Shown here: positions 1-10,163 of the stretch, in pieces
How the letters are laid out: every line of letters begins with the position of its first letter
Numbering within the stretch: position 1 is the first letter of the stretch
Notes under the pieces: model-generated
The model's input: only the letters and a program-made list of their open reading frames with translations
What the model was told of the DNA's origin: nothing
Database searches by the model: none
Translations under genes and position numbers: made by a program
DNA from: Chryseobacterium glaciei
GTDB lineage: Bacteria; Bacteroidota; Bacteroidia; Flavobacteriales; Weeksellaceae
Assembly (NCBI RefSeq): GCF_001648155.1
Contig: NZ_CP015199.1
Coordinates: 3,853,001-3,917,000, forward strand
DNA length: 64,000 nt
Direction of reading: 5' to 3'

Positions 1-31
1 CAATGGCTAGTTTGTTACTAAATTTGTTCAT
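1..31 (-). CDS. N-terminus of a divergent gene, possibly SDR oxidoreductase (partial)
   Basis: A minus-strand ATG at 29-31 opens a frame running off the left edge, reading MNKFSNKLAI. Short-chain dehydrogenases often begin this way just before their TGxxxGIG cofactor loop, and HxlR regulators are often divergent from such oxidoreductases, so an SDR is the best guess. Only ten codons are visible, so the family is inference. A perfect TAACTTTG -7 box lies on the minus strand at 49-56, a suitable distance upstream. Confidence 0.4.
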   Translation of the reverse strand, partial: MNKFSNKLAI

Positions 32-43
32 TGCTTTTAAATT

Positions 44-100
44 TTTGACAAAGTTATTTCAAATTGATATACTTTTGTAATCAGTATCACAGAGTATATC
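44..100 (+). promoter_or_regulatory. Promoter and possible operator of the HxlR gene
   Basis: A Bacteroidota-type promoter is visible: TTTG at 44-47 and TACTTTTG (TAnnTTTG) at 70-77, 22 bp apart. The -7 box lies inside an inverted repeat, GATATAC at 66-72 and GTATATC at 94-100. Members of the HxlR/DUF24 family commonly bind AT-rich dyads near their own promoter, so this is a reasonable autoregulatory or shared operator. The role is inferred. Confidence 0.4.
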
Positions 101-134
101 AATATCATCAGTTATATCACGTAAATTTGCAGAC

Positions 135-473
135 ATGGAAAGAGATCAAACCGAAGAGTTGAGAGCATTACAGGACACCCTTTATTTTATTGGTGGAAAA
201 TGGCGAATTCCTGTTATTAATGCCATTTGTAACGGCAACAAACGTTTTCGTGAAATTGAAAGAAGCATCCCTGGAATCACAACAAGAATGCTATCAAAGG
301 AATTGAAAGACATGGAATTAAACAAATTGGTCAAACGAAATGTTTACCCTGAAACTCCTGTTTTAATTGAATATGAGCCGACTGAATATTGCAGAACGTT
401 TGGAAATATTATTGCGGAAATGATTAATTGGGGAAGAGAACATCGGAAAGTGATTGTAGAGGATAAGATTTAG
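135..473 (+). CDS. HxlR/DUF24 family winged-helix transcriptional regulator
   Basis: This 112-residue protein is almost entirely one winged helix-turn-helix domain of the HxlR family, with the hallmark GGKWRIPVI segment near residue 20, the RFREIERSIPGITTRMLSKEL recognition region in shortened form around 37-57, and a Tyr/Thr-rich wing ending in a GREH segment. Such regulators usually sense electrophiles or redox stress and repress a divergent oxidoreductase or flavoprotein gene. The divergent gene at the left edge looks like an SDR, which fits. The ATG at 135 is kept because it gives the usual family length. The effector is unknown. Confidence 0.9.
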   Translation: MERDQTEELRALQDTLYFIGGKWRIPVINAICNGNKRFREIERSIPGITTRMLSKELKDMELNKLVKRNVYPETPVLIEYEPTEYCRTFGNIIAEMINWGREHRKVIVEDKI

Positions 474-478
474 TTTTT

Positions 479-685
479 AAACACAAATGACACAAATATT
501 TTTCACAAATAGCACAATTTATAAAGGCTTTATAGCATCGGGCTTTAGCCCGTTTAAATAAAATGAAAAATCAAATTGGCTTTAGCCAAAACTTAAAATA
601 TTTGCTTAGATTCCTCCGGAACGACAAACTTCACGGTCACTTTTATTGTGTCATTTGTGAAAAATATTAGTGATTATTTGTGTTT
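479..685. repeat. Intergenic inverted repeat (ACACAAAT family, copy 1) with nested palindromes
   Basis: The left arm (479-520) and right arm (641-685) are imperfect reverse complements built from words such as AAACACAAAT, TTTTCACAAAT and GACACAA. Between them sit two smaller palindromes centred on GGGCTTTAGCCC (near 540-552) and TTGGCTTTAGCCAA (near 579-592). No coding frame is supported. Related copies occur in several other spacers up to 17.25 kb. Confidence 0.75.
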
Positions 686-695
686 CAATTAAACT

Positions 696-724
696 AAAAA
701 AGCCCCTTAAAAAGGAGCTTTTCA
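696..724. terminator. Bidirectional hairpin terminator after icd
   Basis: AAAAGCcCCTT pairs with AAGGaGCTTTT across a short A-rich loop, flanked by A and T runs. It lies just beyond the minus-strand icd stop and can terminate from either side. Confidence 0.7.
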
Positions 725-743
725 TTTATATTAAATCTGAAAA

Positions 744-3110
<2,367 letters not shown>

Positions 3111-3131
3111 AAAAACCTTAAAAAATAAATT

Positions 3132-3629
3132 ATGTCAAATATTACCTTAAAAGGAAACGCAGTAAACACAATAGGAACTTTACCATCAGTGGGAACTACC
3201 ATCAGAGATTTTGCTTTGGTAGATTCTGGTTTAAATGTAAAAACATTGGAAAACTTTGACGGAAAGAAAAAAGTTTTCAATATTTTTCCAAGTATTGATA
3301 CTCCGACTTGTGCATCTTCTGCAAGAAAATTCAACGAAGAAGCTTCAAGCTTAGAAAATACTGTTGTAATCAATGTTTCTAAAGATTTACCGTTTGCATT
3401 AGGAAGATTCTGTGCAGCTGAAGGACTAAATAATGTTGAAACGCTTTCAGATTTCAGAAGCAGTTTCGGTGATGATAATGAATTAACGATCTCAGATTCT
3501 CCATTGAAAGGACTTTTAAGCCGTGCTGTAATTGTAACTGATGCTGATAATAAAGTGGTTTACACAGAGCAGGTTTCAGAAATTGCTGATGAACCAAATT
3601 ATGATGCAGCTCTTTCAGCTTTAAAATAA
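3132..3629 (+). CDS. tpx: Thiol peroxidase (Tpx, atypical 2-Cys peroxiredoxin)
   Basis: The enzyme reduces hydrogen and alkyl peroxides using thioredoxin. The 165-residue protein has the full thioredoxin-fold Tpx layout: peroxidatic Cys60 in SIDTPTCASSARKFN and resolving Cys94 in ALGRFCAAEGL, near the positions of the E. coli pair (61 and 95). The N-terminal beta-hairpin (LKGNAV) and the GLLSRAVIVTD segment are also typical. It is transcribed alone, divergent from icd. The antisense frame over its start is a shadow. Confidence 0.97.
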   Translation: MSNITLKGNAVNTIGTLPSVGTTIRDFALVDSGLNVKTLENFDGKKKVFNIFPSIDTPTCASSARKFNEEASSLENTVVINVSKDLPFALGRFCAAEGLNNVETLSDFRSSFGDDNELTISDSPLKGLLSRAVIVTDADNKVVYTEQVSEIADEPNYDAALSALK

Positions 3630-3654
3630 TAAGGAAATAATAATTTTTCTATAG

Positions 3655-3687
3655 AAAGCCTTGTGAAATATCTTACGGGGCTTTTTT
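3655..3687 (+). terminator. Likely terminator of tpx
   Basis: AAAGCC and GGGGCTTTTTT form an imperfect hairpin ending in a T run about 25 nt after the tpx stop. Confidence 0.5.
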
Positions 3688-3752
3688 GTGTGAAAATAAT
3701 TCGCATGTTAATTATTTGTTAATTAATATTTTGAATTGTTTCACTGTGATTG

Positions 3753-3783
3753 TTGCATTTTATTTGTAAAAAAGATAGTTTTG
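3753..3783 (+). promoter_or_regulatory. Promoter of the T9SS delta-60 repeat protein
   Basis: TTG at 3753-3755 and TAGTTTTG at 3776-3783 are 20 bp apart and match the Bacteroidota consensus (TTG, 17-23 bp, TAnnTTTG). The start codon follows at 3802. Confidence 0.65.
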
Positions 3784-3801
3784 CAAAAAACTAAATAATC
3801 A

Positions 3802-5313
3802 ATGAAACAAATTTTCACATTTTTATCAACCCTGATCTTTGCATTAGGGTTCTCACAGGACGGGTTTTTAGATACAACTTACGGAAATTCAGGATTTTAT
3901 GTCCATAATAGCGGAGCTTACGGAAAATCTATTGAGATTGATGCCAATCAAAAAATGGTGATTGGTACTTATAGTACGAATAGTTCCTTTAAATTTTATA
4001 GATTCAGTTCATCAAATCAATTAGACACTACTTTTGGAATATCAGGTTCGACATCAATATCTTTAGGTGGAGAAAATGCTGTACTAAATGATATGAAAAT
4101 ACAGCCGGATGGAAAAATCGTAGCGGTAGGATATTGGGAAGATGCAGGAAGCGCTAACAGAAAAGATTTTATTGTTATCAGATTAAATGCAGACGGAACA
4201 TTGGATACTACATTTAACAGTACCGGAAAACTTACTGTTGCTTTTGGTAGCAATGAAGATATTGCAAATGCTGTAGCAATACAAACTGATGGTAAAATTC
4301 TGGTAGCCGGGCATTCTTTCACAGGATCTTACAGAGATGTTGCGATTGCAAGAATAAATACAGACGGAACATTGGATAACACATTTGGAACCAACGGAAA
4401 GATTACAACAGATATTGCAGGAAATCATGATGCGGCAACTTGTATTGCTATAAATAACGACGGTAAATTTGCAGTTGGCAGCTATACTTACGGAGCGGGA
4501 TCATCAAATATTTTTGCTGATTTTGGTATTGCGAAATACAATTCAAATGGTTCTTTAGATACATCATTCAGTTCAGATGGAAAGCATGTTGTGGTAATTG
4601 CTCCGTCATTTAATGACAAACCTGTTGCAATAGCATTTCAAAGCAATGGAAAAATCTTAATGGGTGGATCCGCATTACTTTCCACTAGCAGCAGAGATGA
4701 CTTTGCCGTAGTAAGATTGAATGCTAACGGTACATTAGATACTTCTTTTAATTCAGCGGGTATTTTTACAACTGCCATAGGATCATCTGATGATACGGCT
4801 TATGCTATGAAATTGCTTTCAGACGGGAAAATTTTATTGGCAGGAACTATTACTTCAGGATCTTATAGTGATATAGGTTTAATAAGAGTTACAAGCAACG
4901 GTTATTTAGATACAACCTTCGGAACCAACGGAAAAACTCAACAGGGATACGGTAATTTATCTGTTATTCAGGATATGGATATTATGAGTGACGGAAAAAT
5001 AATGGTTTGTGGATCTGCGGGGACAACTAATATTTTCCTGGCAAGATTCAATGGGTCGACGCCTTTATCTTTGGGGACTAATGATTTGACAGCAGACATA
5101 AAAGAGCTTTCTGTATATCCGAATCCTGTAAAAGATGTATTGTATTCTGATCAAAAACTGGAAAACTTTGAGTTGTATTCTGTAAGCGGAAGTTTGATAA
5201 GATCCGGGAAAAATGAAAATAGTATCAGCGTTCATGATCTTCCTAAAGGAATGTATATGCTGAAAATTAAAAATAAAGACAAAAGCATAACAAAGAAAAT
5301 AATTAAAAATTAA
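3802..5313 (+). CDS. Secreted delta-60 repeat protein with type IX secretion signal
   Basis: The protein starts with a Sec signal peptide (MKQIFTFLSTLIFALGFSQ), then carries about seven copies of a roughly 55-60-residue unit ending in (T/S)LDTTFGxxG. Each unit contains a DGKIxxxG strand, as in the delta-60 repeat family, which is expected to fold as a beta-propeller-like domain. The last ~75 residues are a T9SS type A sorting domain (LSVYPNPVKDVLY, then a hydrophobic strand, LPKGMYMLKI and a Lys-rich end). It should therefore be exported across the outer membrane and released or surface-anchored after signal removal. Ligand and function are unknown. Confidence 0.92.
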   Translation: MKQIFTFLSTLIFALGFSQDGFLDTTYGNSGFYVHNSGAYGKSIEIDANQKMVIGTYSTNSSFKFYRFSSSNQLDTTFGISGSTSISLGGENAVLNDMKIQPDGKIVAVGYWEDAGSANRKDFIVIRLNADGTLDTTFNSTGKLTVAFGSNEDIANAVAIQTDGKILVAGHSFTGSYRDVAIARINTDGTLDNTFGTNGKITTDIAGNHDAATCIAINNDGKFAVGSYTYGAGSSNIFADFGIAKYNSNGSLDTSFSSDGKHVVVIAPSFNDKPVAIAFQSNGKILMGGSALLSTSSRDDFAVVRLNANGTLDTSFNSAGIFTTAIGSSDDTAYAMKLLSDGKILLAGTITSGSYSDIGLIRVTSNGYLDTTFGTNGKTQQGYGNLSVIQDMDIMSDGKIMVCGSAGTTNIFLARFNGSTPLSLGTNDLTADIKELSVYPNPVKDVLYSDQKLENFELYSVSGSLIRSGKNENSISVHDLPKGMYMLKIKNKDKSITKKIIKN

Positions 5314-5318
5314 TAATA

Positions 5319-5349
5319 AAAAAGCATCCTGAAAAGGGTGCTTTTTCTT
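5319..5349 (+). terminator. Rho-independent terminator
   Basis: A 12-bp stem with one G-T wobble (AAAAAGCATCCT, loop GAAA, AGGGTGCTTTTT) follows the stop at 5313. It shows that an apparent start of the next gene at 5338 is too early. Confidence 0.85.
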
Positions 5350-5373
5350 ATTATTGGAAATAAAACCTACATT

Positions 5374-5763
5374 ATGAGAGCTGAAAAAGTTATCCCAATT
5401 TTAAGAATTTTTGATTATCAAAAAACCATAGAATTTTATATCGACTGGCTTGGATTTGAAATCATTTGGGAACATCATTTTGAAGACAATACTCCCGTTT
5501 ATATGGAGGTTAAAAAAGGCAATATTATTCTTCATTTAAGCGAGCATCACGGCGATGGAACTCCCGGAAGTCGCGTTTTCATTTGGGGTGAAGGTATTCC
5601 GGATTATCACAAAGAACTGATTGGCAAAAAATACAAATACAACCGCCCTGGATTGGAAAAAACCTTTTACGAAGCCATTTCTTTCACCGTCGATGATCCT
5701 TTCGGAAATAAAATTATTTTTAATGAAAAGTTTGATGAAGAAAAGCATAAAAATTTATTTTAA
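5374..5763 (+). CDS. VOC superfamily (glyoxalase/bleomycin-resistance-like) protein
   Basis: The 129-residue protein has one vicinal-oxygen-chelate fold: two beta-alpha-beta-beta-beta modules with the characteristic FYIDWLGFEIIWEHHFEDN and VDDPFGNKIIFNE segments. Bleomycin-resistance-type members (glyoxalase-related antibiotic-binding proteins) look like this, and the substrate cannot be told from sequence. The ATG at 5374 is chosen because the longer frame starts inside the preceding terminator hairpin. It is the first of several VOC genes in the next 8 kb. Confidence 0.85.
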   Translation: MRAEKVIPILRIFDYQKTIEFYIDWLGFEIIWEHHFEDNTPVYMEVKKGNIILHLSEHHGDGTPGSRVFIWGEGIPDYHKELIGKKYKYNRPGLEKTFYEAISFTVDDPFGNKIIFNEKFDEEKHKNLF

Positions 5764-5846
5764 ACACAAATCACACTAACTTTAGCATTAATTTTTACAA
5801 ATAATTAGTGTTTATTCGTGGAAAATATTTGTGAAATTTGTGTTTA
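5762..5846. repeat. Intergenic inverted repeat (ACACAAAT family, copy 2)
   Basis: AAACACAAATCACACTAAC at the left and ATATTTGTGAAATTTGTGTTT-type sequence at the right are imperfect reverse complements. The copy starts at the VOC stop codon and ends about 57 nt before the DUF763 gene. Confidence 0.75.
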
Positions 5847-5903
5847 AATTAATGATTCAACTCATTAATATTTTATCATATTAAAACTAACTTTACACAA
5901 TAA

Positions 5904-7115
5904 ATGAAACGCTCCGGAACAGCAGATTTACCCCTTCACTATGGCAAAGTACCGCCATGGCTGTACGAGCGTATGTCGATTCTCGGACTTTCAATTATTG
6001 AAGTTATCTTGGCAGATTACGGAAAAGATGAAGTTCTTCGTCGACTTTCTGATCCATTTTGGTTTCAAAGTTTTGGTGCTGTGATGGGAATGGATTGGCA
6101 TTCTTCAGGTATCACAACTTCCGTGATGGGCGCTTTAAAACGATCTATCAATCCTAATTCACAATCGCTAGGACTTTATATTTGTGGCGGAAAAGGAAAG
6201 TTTTCCAGAGAAACACCCTCAGAATTACTTCAAATTGCTGATAAAACAGGCTTGAACGGAACAGAGTTGGTCAGAGCAAGCAAACTTTCCGCAAAGGTTG
6301 ATAATACGGCAATTCAGGATGGTTATCAATTGTATTTACACAATTTTATCGTATCAGACAACGGAAATTGGAGCGTTGTTCAGCAGGGAATGCATGAATC
6401 CGACGGAACCGCAAGACGTTACCATTGGCATTCGGAAAACATAAAATCCTTTATTGAAGAACCCCACACGGGAATTAATGGAATTTCGAGAGGAACAATT
6501 TTAAACCTGACAGATTCAGAAGCATCAGAAAACCGAAAAGGAATTTTAGATATTTCTCACACCGATTCCGCAGAAATTATGAGTGATTTTTCACGATTAA
6601 TTCTTCCCAATCATCACGATGTTCAGGCTTCTGATGTAGATTTAAGACGTCTCGGAGCGCTTTTATATGTAACCCGAGAACAGCAACCGCAGAATTTCGA
6701 AGATTTATTATTGTTAGAAGGCGTCGGACCACGAACAATGCAGTCTTTGGCTTTGGTGAGCGAGGTTATTCACGGTGCGCCTTCAAGATTCAAAGATCCG
6801 GCAAGATTTTCCTTTGCTCATGGTGGAAAAGACGGTCATCCGTTTCCTGTTCCAACGAATGTTTATGATGAAAGTATCCAAATTCTTAAGTCAGGAATTG
6901 AAAAATCTAAGCTTGGCAATTCGGACAAATTAAAAACATTAAATAAGCTTCATCAAATTGTTGAAGCTACTGAAAAAGATTTTATTCCAAGTTTTGATAT
7001 TCAAGAAGTTATTGAAGAGGAAAGACAAAATTCTTGGCGTTTTGGTGGGAAAACGGTTTTCGGAGATGCTCAGAAACCTTCCAGTCCAAAATCGATTCAG
7101 CTTTCTTTATTCTAA
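5904..7115 (+). CDS. DUF763 domain protein with helix-hairpin-helix
   Basis: The 403-residue protein matches the DUF763 family from its first residues (MKRSGTADLPLHYGKVPPWL) through the WFQSFGAVMGMDWHSSGIT segment, which is unusually rich in Trp, His and Ser, and a conserved GLYICGGKGKFSRETP block. Around residues 272-290 LLLEGVGPRTMQSLALVSEV is a helix-hairpin-helix-like GVGPRT motif, the sort of element that contacts DNA backbone. The biochemical role of DUF763 is unknown to me; a nucleic-acid function is an inference. It stands alone between repeat-containing spacers. Confidence 0.88.
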   Translation: MKRSGTADLPLHYGKVPPWLYERMSILGLSIIEVILADYGKDEVLRRLSDPFWFQSFGAVMGMDWHSSGITTSVMGALKRSINPNSQSLGLYICGGKGKFSRETPSELLQIADKTGLNGTELVRASKLSAKVDNTAIQDGYQLYLHNFIVSDNGNWSVVQQGMHESDGTARRYHWHSENIKSFIEEPHTGINGISRGTILNLTDSEASENRKGILDISHTDSAEIMSDFSRLILPNHHDVQASDVDLRRLGALLYVTREQQPQNFEDLLLLEGVGPRTMQSLALVSEVIHGAPSRFKDPARFSFAHGGKDGHPFPVPTNVYDESIQILKSGIEKSKLGNSDKLKTLNKLHQIVEATEKDFIPSFDIQEVIEEERQNSWRFGGKTVFGDAQKPSSPKSIQLSLF

Positions 7116-7403
7116 TATTTTTTTCGACTTAGGAAGCGGAGACGTTAAGAAAATTATAATTTAAACCGTTAAAAAATTCCCACTGTTTGAGCGCGAGATA
7201 AATTCGGAATCGAAGAACAAATACTAAATTCGCGCGAGTTTTGGGGATTTTAGGATTAAATTTTAATTTTTAGTCGAAGTTTCCAGTCTTGAACTTTTGG
7301 TTCTTTTGCTTCAAGGTAAAAGAACAGATAAATTATTATTTAAAAGTTTCTTCATCAATTCCAATAAAAATTCTATTTTTAAAACCTAAAAAACATTGAC
7401 TTG
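7116..7403. repeat. Spacer with a repeat-like block and a Family C hairpin
   Basis: No gene was found here. The spacer contains short palindromic words (AATTCGCGCGA near 7229-7240) and ends (TCGACTT near 7128, AGTCGA near 7272) that are partly inverted, so it may be a small non-coding mobile-like unit. Positions 7281-7326 are a near-identical copy of 33418-33463. Confidence 0.5.
7281..7326 (+). repeat. Family C hairpin repeat, copy 1
   Basis: A 46-bp element beginning TTCCAGTCTTGAACTTTTGG. Its 3' part forms a stem, GTTCTTTTGC, loop TTCAAG, GTAAAAGAAC. The second copy at 33418-33463 differs by paired changes that keep the stem. Confidence 0.75.
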
Positions 7404-7994
7404 ATGACAAACAAAGCCTTAGAAATCTGCTATGATTTCCCATTTTTCTTATCCGAGGAGCTTGAAGAAATATTTCTGGCTCATGAAAAAGTAGTTTTCC
7501 AGAAAGGAGATATTATTCTTGAAGAAGGAAAAACCGCCAACGAATATTATATTTTGGAGAAAGGTTTGGCTCGTTCGTTTGTCAATGATTTTAATGGAAA
7601 TGATGTAACGACGCATTTTTTTGCAGAGAATGAGATCATTATTGAAGTTTCTTCACTCTTTCAAAGAATTCCGACACAGGAAAATATTGTCTGCATCACA
7701 GATTGTGAATGTTGGAAATTCGATTTTAATACTTTTCAGGAATTATTCCATAAAATTCCCAACCTCAGAGAATGGGGAAGAGCCTGGATGTCACAGCAGC
7801 TTTTCATTTACAAACAACGTTCTGTAGAAATGTTTACACTTTCTGCAACAAAACGCTACCTTAATCTTCTAGAGCAGAAACCTCAGGTTGTACAATTTGC
7901 ACCTTTGAAGCAAATCGCGTCCTATCTGGGAGTTACAGATACTTCTTTAAGTAGAATTCGCAAGGAAATCGTTTCACATCCAAAGAAAATTTAA
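7404..7994 (+). CDS. Crp/Fnr family transcriptional regulator
   Basis: The 196-residue protein has an N-terminal cyclic-nucleotide-binding-like beta-roll (VVFQKGDIILEEGKTANEYYILEKGLARSF, shown here only in part, residues ~30-65) and a C-terminal helix-turn-helix (LKQIASYLGVTDTSLSRIRKEI, residues ~168-190). It lacks the Cys cluster of Fnr and the full cAMP-contact set, which is typical of the numerous short Bacteroidota members with unknown ligand. A TTG codon precedes the ATG at 7404, and the ATG is preferred. The VOC gene 76 bp downstream may be a target. Confidence 0.9.
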   Translation: MTNKALEICYDFPFFLSEELEEIFLAHEKVVFQKGDIILEEGKTANEYYILEKGLARSFVNDFNGNDVTTHFFAENEIIIEVSSLFQRIPTQENIVCITDCECWKFDFNTFQELFHKIPNLREWGRAWMSQQLFIYKQRSVEMFTLSATKRYLNLLEQKPQVVQFAPLKQIASYLGVTDTSLSRIRKEIVSHPKKI

Positions 7995-8070
7995 ATCTTG
8001 TCTTATGGCAAGTTGATATTCGCAATGATTTGATAATTTTGGTTAAAAGTTTAATACTAAAAATTACAAA

Positions 8071-8478
8071 ATGAAAATCAATCAAATTTACGTCAATCTT
8101 CCGGTTAAGGATATTCAAAAAACGAAAGAATTCTGGACAAAAATTGGATTTGCCATCAATGAACAATTTTCAGATGAAAAAGCTGTTTGTGTTGTGATGA
8201 GTGACAATATTTATGTGATGTTTTTGACGGAAGAGTATTTCCAGACTTTTTCCGAGAGACCTGTTCCAAAAGGTGACACTACTCAGGTTTTGGTGGCTAT
8301 CGGTTTAAATAGCCGTGAAGAAGTTGATCAGGTAGTAAACGCTGCTGTCGAAAACGGAGCTTATCAACATGAAGAGCCACAAGATTACGGATGGATGTAT
8401 CAAAATTCTTTTTGGGATATCAATGGACACGGCTGGAATGTAACGTTTGCAGATCTTTCTCAAATGCCGTCGGAGTAA
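8071..8478 (+). CDS. VOC family protein
   Basis: The 135-residue protein is a single glyoxalase/VOC fold, starting with MKINQIYVNLPVKDIQKTKEFW and ending with a FWDINGHGWNVTF metal-site-like strand. This subtype, with a long loop containing YHEEPQDYGWMYQ-like sequence, is common in Bacteroidota as an uncharacterised lactoylglutathione-lyase-like protein. It lies 76 bp behind the Crp/Fnr gene on the same strand, so the two may share a transcript. Substrate is unknown. Confidence 0.85.
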   Translation: MKINQIYVNLPVKDIQKTKEFWTKIGFAINEQFSDEKAVCVVMSDNIYVMFLTEEYFQTFSERPVPKGDTTQVLVAIGLNSREEVDQVVNAAVENGAYQHEEPQDYGWMYQNSFWDINGHGWNVTFADLSQMPSE

Positions 8479-8530
8479 TTTTATAATTCAAATATTTCTC
8501 GCAGATCCGAGAGAGGAAAACTAAACTCAA

Positions 8531-8590
8531 GCCACAAATATTTTTACAAATAAACACAATCATCCGTGCAAATCTGTGAAATCCGTGGGA
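8531..8590. repeat. Intergenic inverted-repeat remnant (copy 3, mixed type)
   Basis: The segment joins ACAAATATTTTTACAAAT, as in the ACACAAAT family, with GTGCAAATCTGTGAAATCC, as in the 14.4-kb palindrome. It lies directly upstream of the DinB start, so an apparent earlier start at 8576 is inside the repeat. Confidence 0.6.
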
Positions 8591-8608
8591 GAAAAAAAAT
8601 CAAACACA

Positions 8609-9133
8609 ATGGACACACCAAAATCAAAAAAATTAGACATCATCATCCCCGCATTTCGAGGCCACAGCCAAAGTTTTCTGATGGTTCTTGACGGAATTTC
8701 AGAGGAAGATGCCCTAAAAAGAATCGAAGGCAGAACCAACCACATCATCTGGATGGTTGGGAACTTTCTAGATATGCGTTACGCTTTGGGATCTGTACTT
8801 GGACTTCAAGAAGAATTTGAATTCAAAGACCTTTTCTTTCAGGGAAAAGCGTTGGATGAAAACCGAAATTATCCATCTTTACAACAATTGAAAGACGCTT
8901 TTCATAAAATTTCTCCACTTGTTTATCAAAAATTATTGGAAGCGACAGATGAAGAATTAGACAAAGCATTTCCGATGGGAATGAACATCGATTTTTTCCC
9001 TGAAACCGTTCTGAATTTCGTTGGAATGTGCATCGGTCGTGAAGATTATCTTTCCGGACAAATCGGATTAATGCGAAGAATCCTTGGTTATGAAGGAATG
9101 AAATATGATTTTGATAAAGATTTAAAATATTAA
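8609..9133 (+). CDS. DinB-like four-helix protein
   Basis: The 174-residue protein has the layout of the DinB/YfiT-like superfamily, a metal-binding four-helix bundle: an N-terminal helix leading to GRTNHIIWMVGNFLDMRYALG (His near residue 42) and a late helix FVGMCIGREDYLSGQIGLMRR. The usual second and third metal His positions are not clear; one place reads GRED where HxxxH is often found, so metal binding is uncertain. Some family members are thiol-dependent transferases. ATG 8609 is chosen because the longer frame begins inside the upstream repeat. The next gene starts 2 bp after the stop, so the two are co-transcribed. Confidence 0.8.
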   Translation: MDTPKSKKLDIIIPAFRGHSQSFLMVLDGISEEDALKRIEGRTNHIIWMVGNFLDMRYALGSVLGLQEEFEFKDLFFQGKALDENRNYPSLQQLKDAFHKISPLVYQKLLEATDEELDKAFPMGMNIDFFPETVLNFVGMCIGREDYLSGQIGLMRRILGYEGMKYDFDKDLKY

Positions 9134-9135
9134 CA

Positions 9136-9912
9136 ATGAATCCTGTTGAAAAAGGTCACAAGCAAGTCAATGGAATCAAGATGTATTACGAAATCTACGG
9201 TTCCGGAAAACCTTTGGTGCTGATTCATGGTGGAGGTGGTTCGATTTTATTTGATTATAAAGAAATCATCACAAGATTAGCAAACAAGTTTCAATTAATT
9301 GGAATTGATCTTCAAAACCACGGAATGTCCGAACATCGCGATATTCCCGAAACTTTCGAACAGGATGCTCATGATGTTGCCGCTCTTTTGAAAGAATTAA
9401 ATATAGAAAAAGCCTCATTTTGGGGTTTCAGCAATGGAGGAAATACCGTCATGCAAATCGCTCATCTTTATCCTGAACTTGTTGATAAATTGATCGTTGC
9501 TTCTGCATTTTACAAGAAAAGTGGAATGATGGACGGTTTTTTTGAAGGAATGATGGATGCAACTTTAGAATCGATGCCCGAACCTTTGAAAATTAATTTT
9601 CTAAACTTAAATCCGGACTTTTCAGCGCTCGAAAATATGTTTGCCAAAGACAGCAAAAGAATGCAGACTTTCGAAGACTGGAGCGAAGATATTTTGAAAG
9701 GTATAAAATCTCCGACTTTATTTATTTCCGGCGATAAAGATGTAATGAAACCAGAACATATCGTTGAAATGTGGCGTTTGGTGAAAGGTTCACAACTAAT
9801 GATTCTTCCCGCAACCCATGGTTCTTATATGATGGCTGATTTTGGAGGAAATGTTGATGAAAAGCTGATTAATTTTACAGTTAATGAAATTGATAAGTTT
9901 TTGAAAAATTAA
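9136..9912 (+). CDS. Alpha/beta hydrolase
   Basis: This 258-residue protein is a standard alpha/beta hydrolase: oxyanion-hole motif HGGGG at 31-35, GIDLQNHGMSE turn near 57-66, nucleophile Ser99 in GFSNGG, acid in FISGDKDVMKP, and catalytic His in LPATHGSYM near residue 230. It is cytoplasmic, with no signal peptide. It follows the DinB-like gene with a 2-bp gap, suggesting a functional pair. Ester or lactone hydrolysis is likely but the substrate is unknown. Confidence 0.9.
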   Translation: MNPVEKGHKQVNGIKMYYEIYGSGKPLVLIHGGGGSILFDYKEIITRLANKFQLIGIDLQNHGMSEHRDIPETFEQDAHDVAALLKELNIEKASFWGFSNGGNTVMQIAHLYPELVDKLIVASAFYKKSGMMDGFFEGMMDATLESMPEPLKINFLNLNPDFSALENMFAKDSKRMQTFEDWSEDILKGIKSPTLFISGDKDVMKPEHIVEMWRLVKGSQLMILPATHGSYMMADFGGNVDEKLINFTVNEIDKFLKN

Positions 9913-9958
9913 TTTCTCTATCACATCTAAGATTCTTTCACATACTAAAACATTCAAT

Positions 9959-10035
9959 CTTCGCTGAGTGAAACGCCCTTGCGAACGAAAAATATTCTCA
10001 ATCATTAAAAAAACTTTGCGCTCTTTGCGTTAAAA
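9959..10035. repeat. Family B intergenic repeat, copy 1
   Basis: A ~77-bp block running from CTTCGCTGAGTGAAACGCC to CTTTGCGTTAAA recurs at 19095-19174 with few differences and the same internal spacing. No conserved reading frame is evident. Confidence 0.75.
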
Positions 10036-10036
10036 T

Positions 10037-10125
10037 AAAACACTAACAACACAAATTCTTTTCACAAATATTCACAAATATTCATTAGTGTTATTAGTGA
10101 AAAATATTAGTGATGATTTGTGTTT
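10037..10125. repeat. Intergenic inverted repeat (ACACAAAT family, copy 4)
   Basis: It abuts the Family B element. Left words AACACAAATTCTTTTCACAA are mirrored at the right by TTAGTGATGATTTGTGTTT. It ends about 38 nt before the next start codon. Confidence 0.75.
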
Positions 10126-10163
10126 AAATAAAAACAAAAAACAACTTTAAAAAATAAAATATC

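Noticed and set aside
5338..5373. Earlier start of the VOC gene
   Set aside because: The extension lies in the arm and tail of the preceding terminator and is not conserved-looking.
9796..10005. Minus-strand frame over the hydrolase 3' end
   Set aside because: It is antisense to the hydrolase and runs through a Family B repeat.
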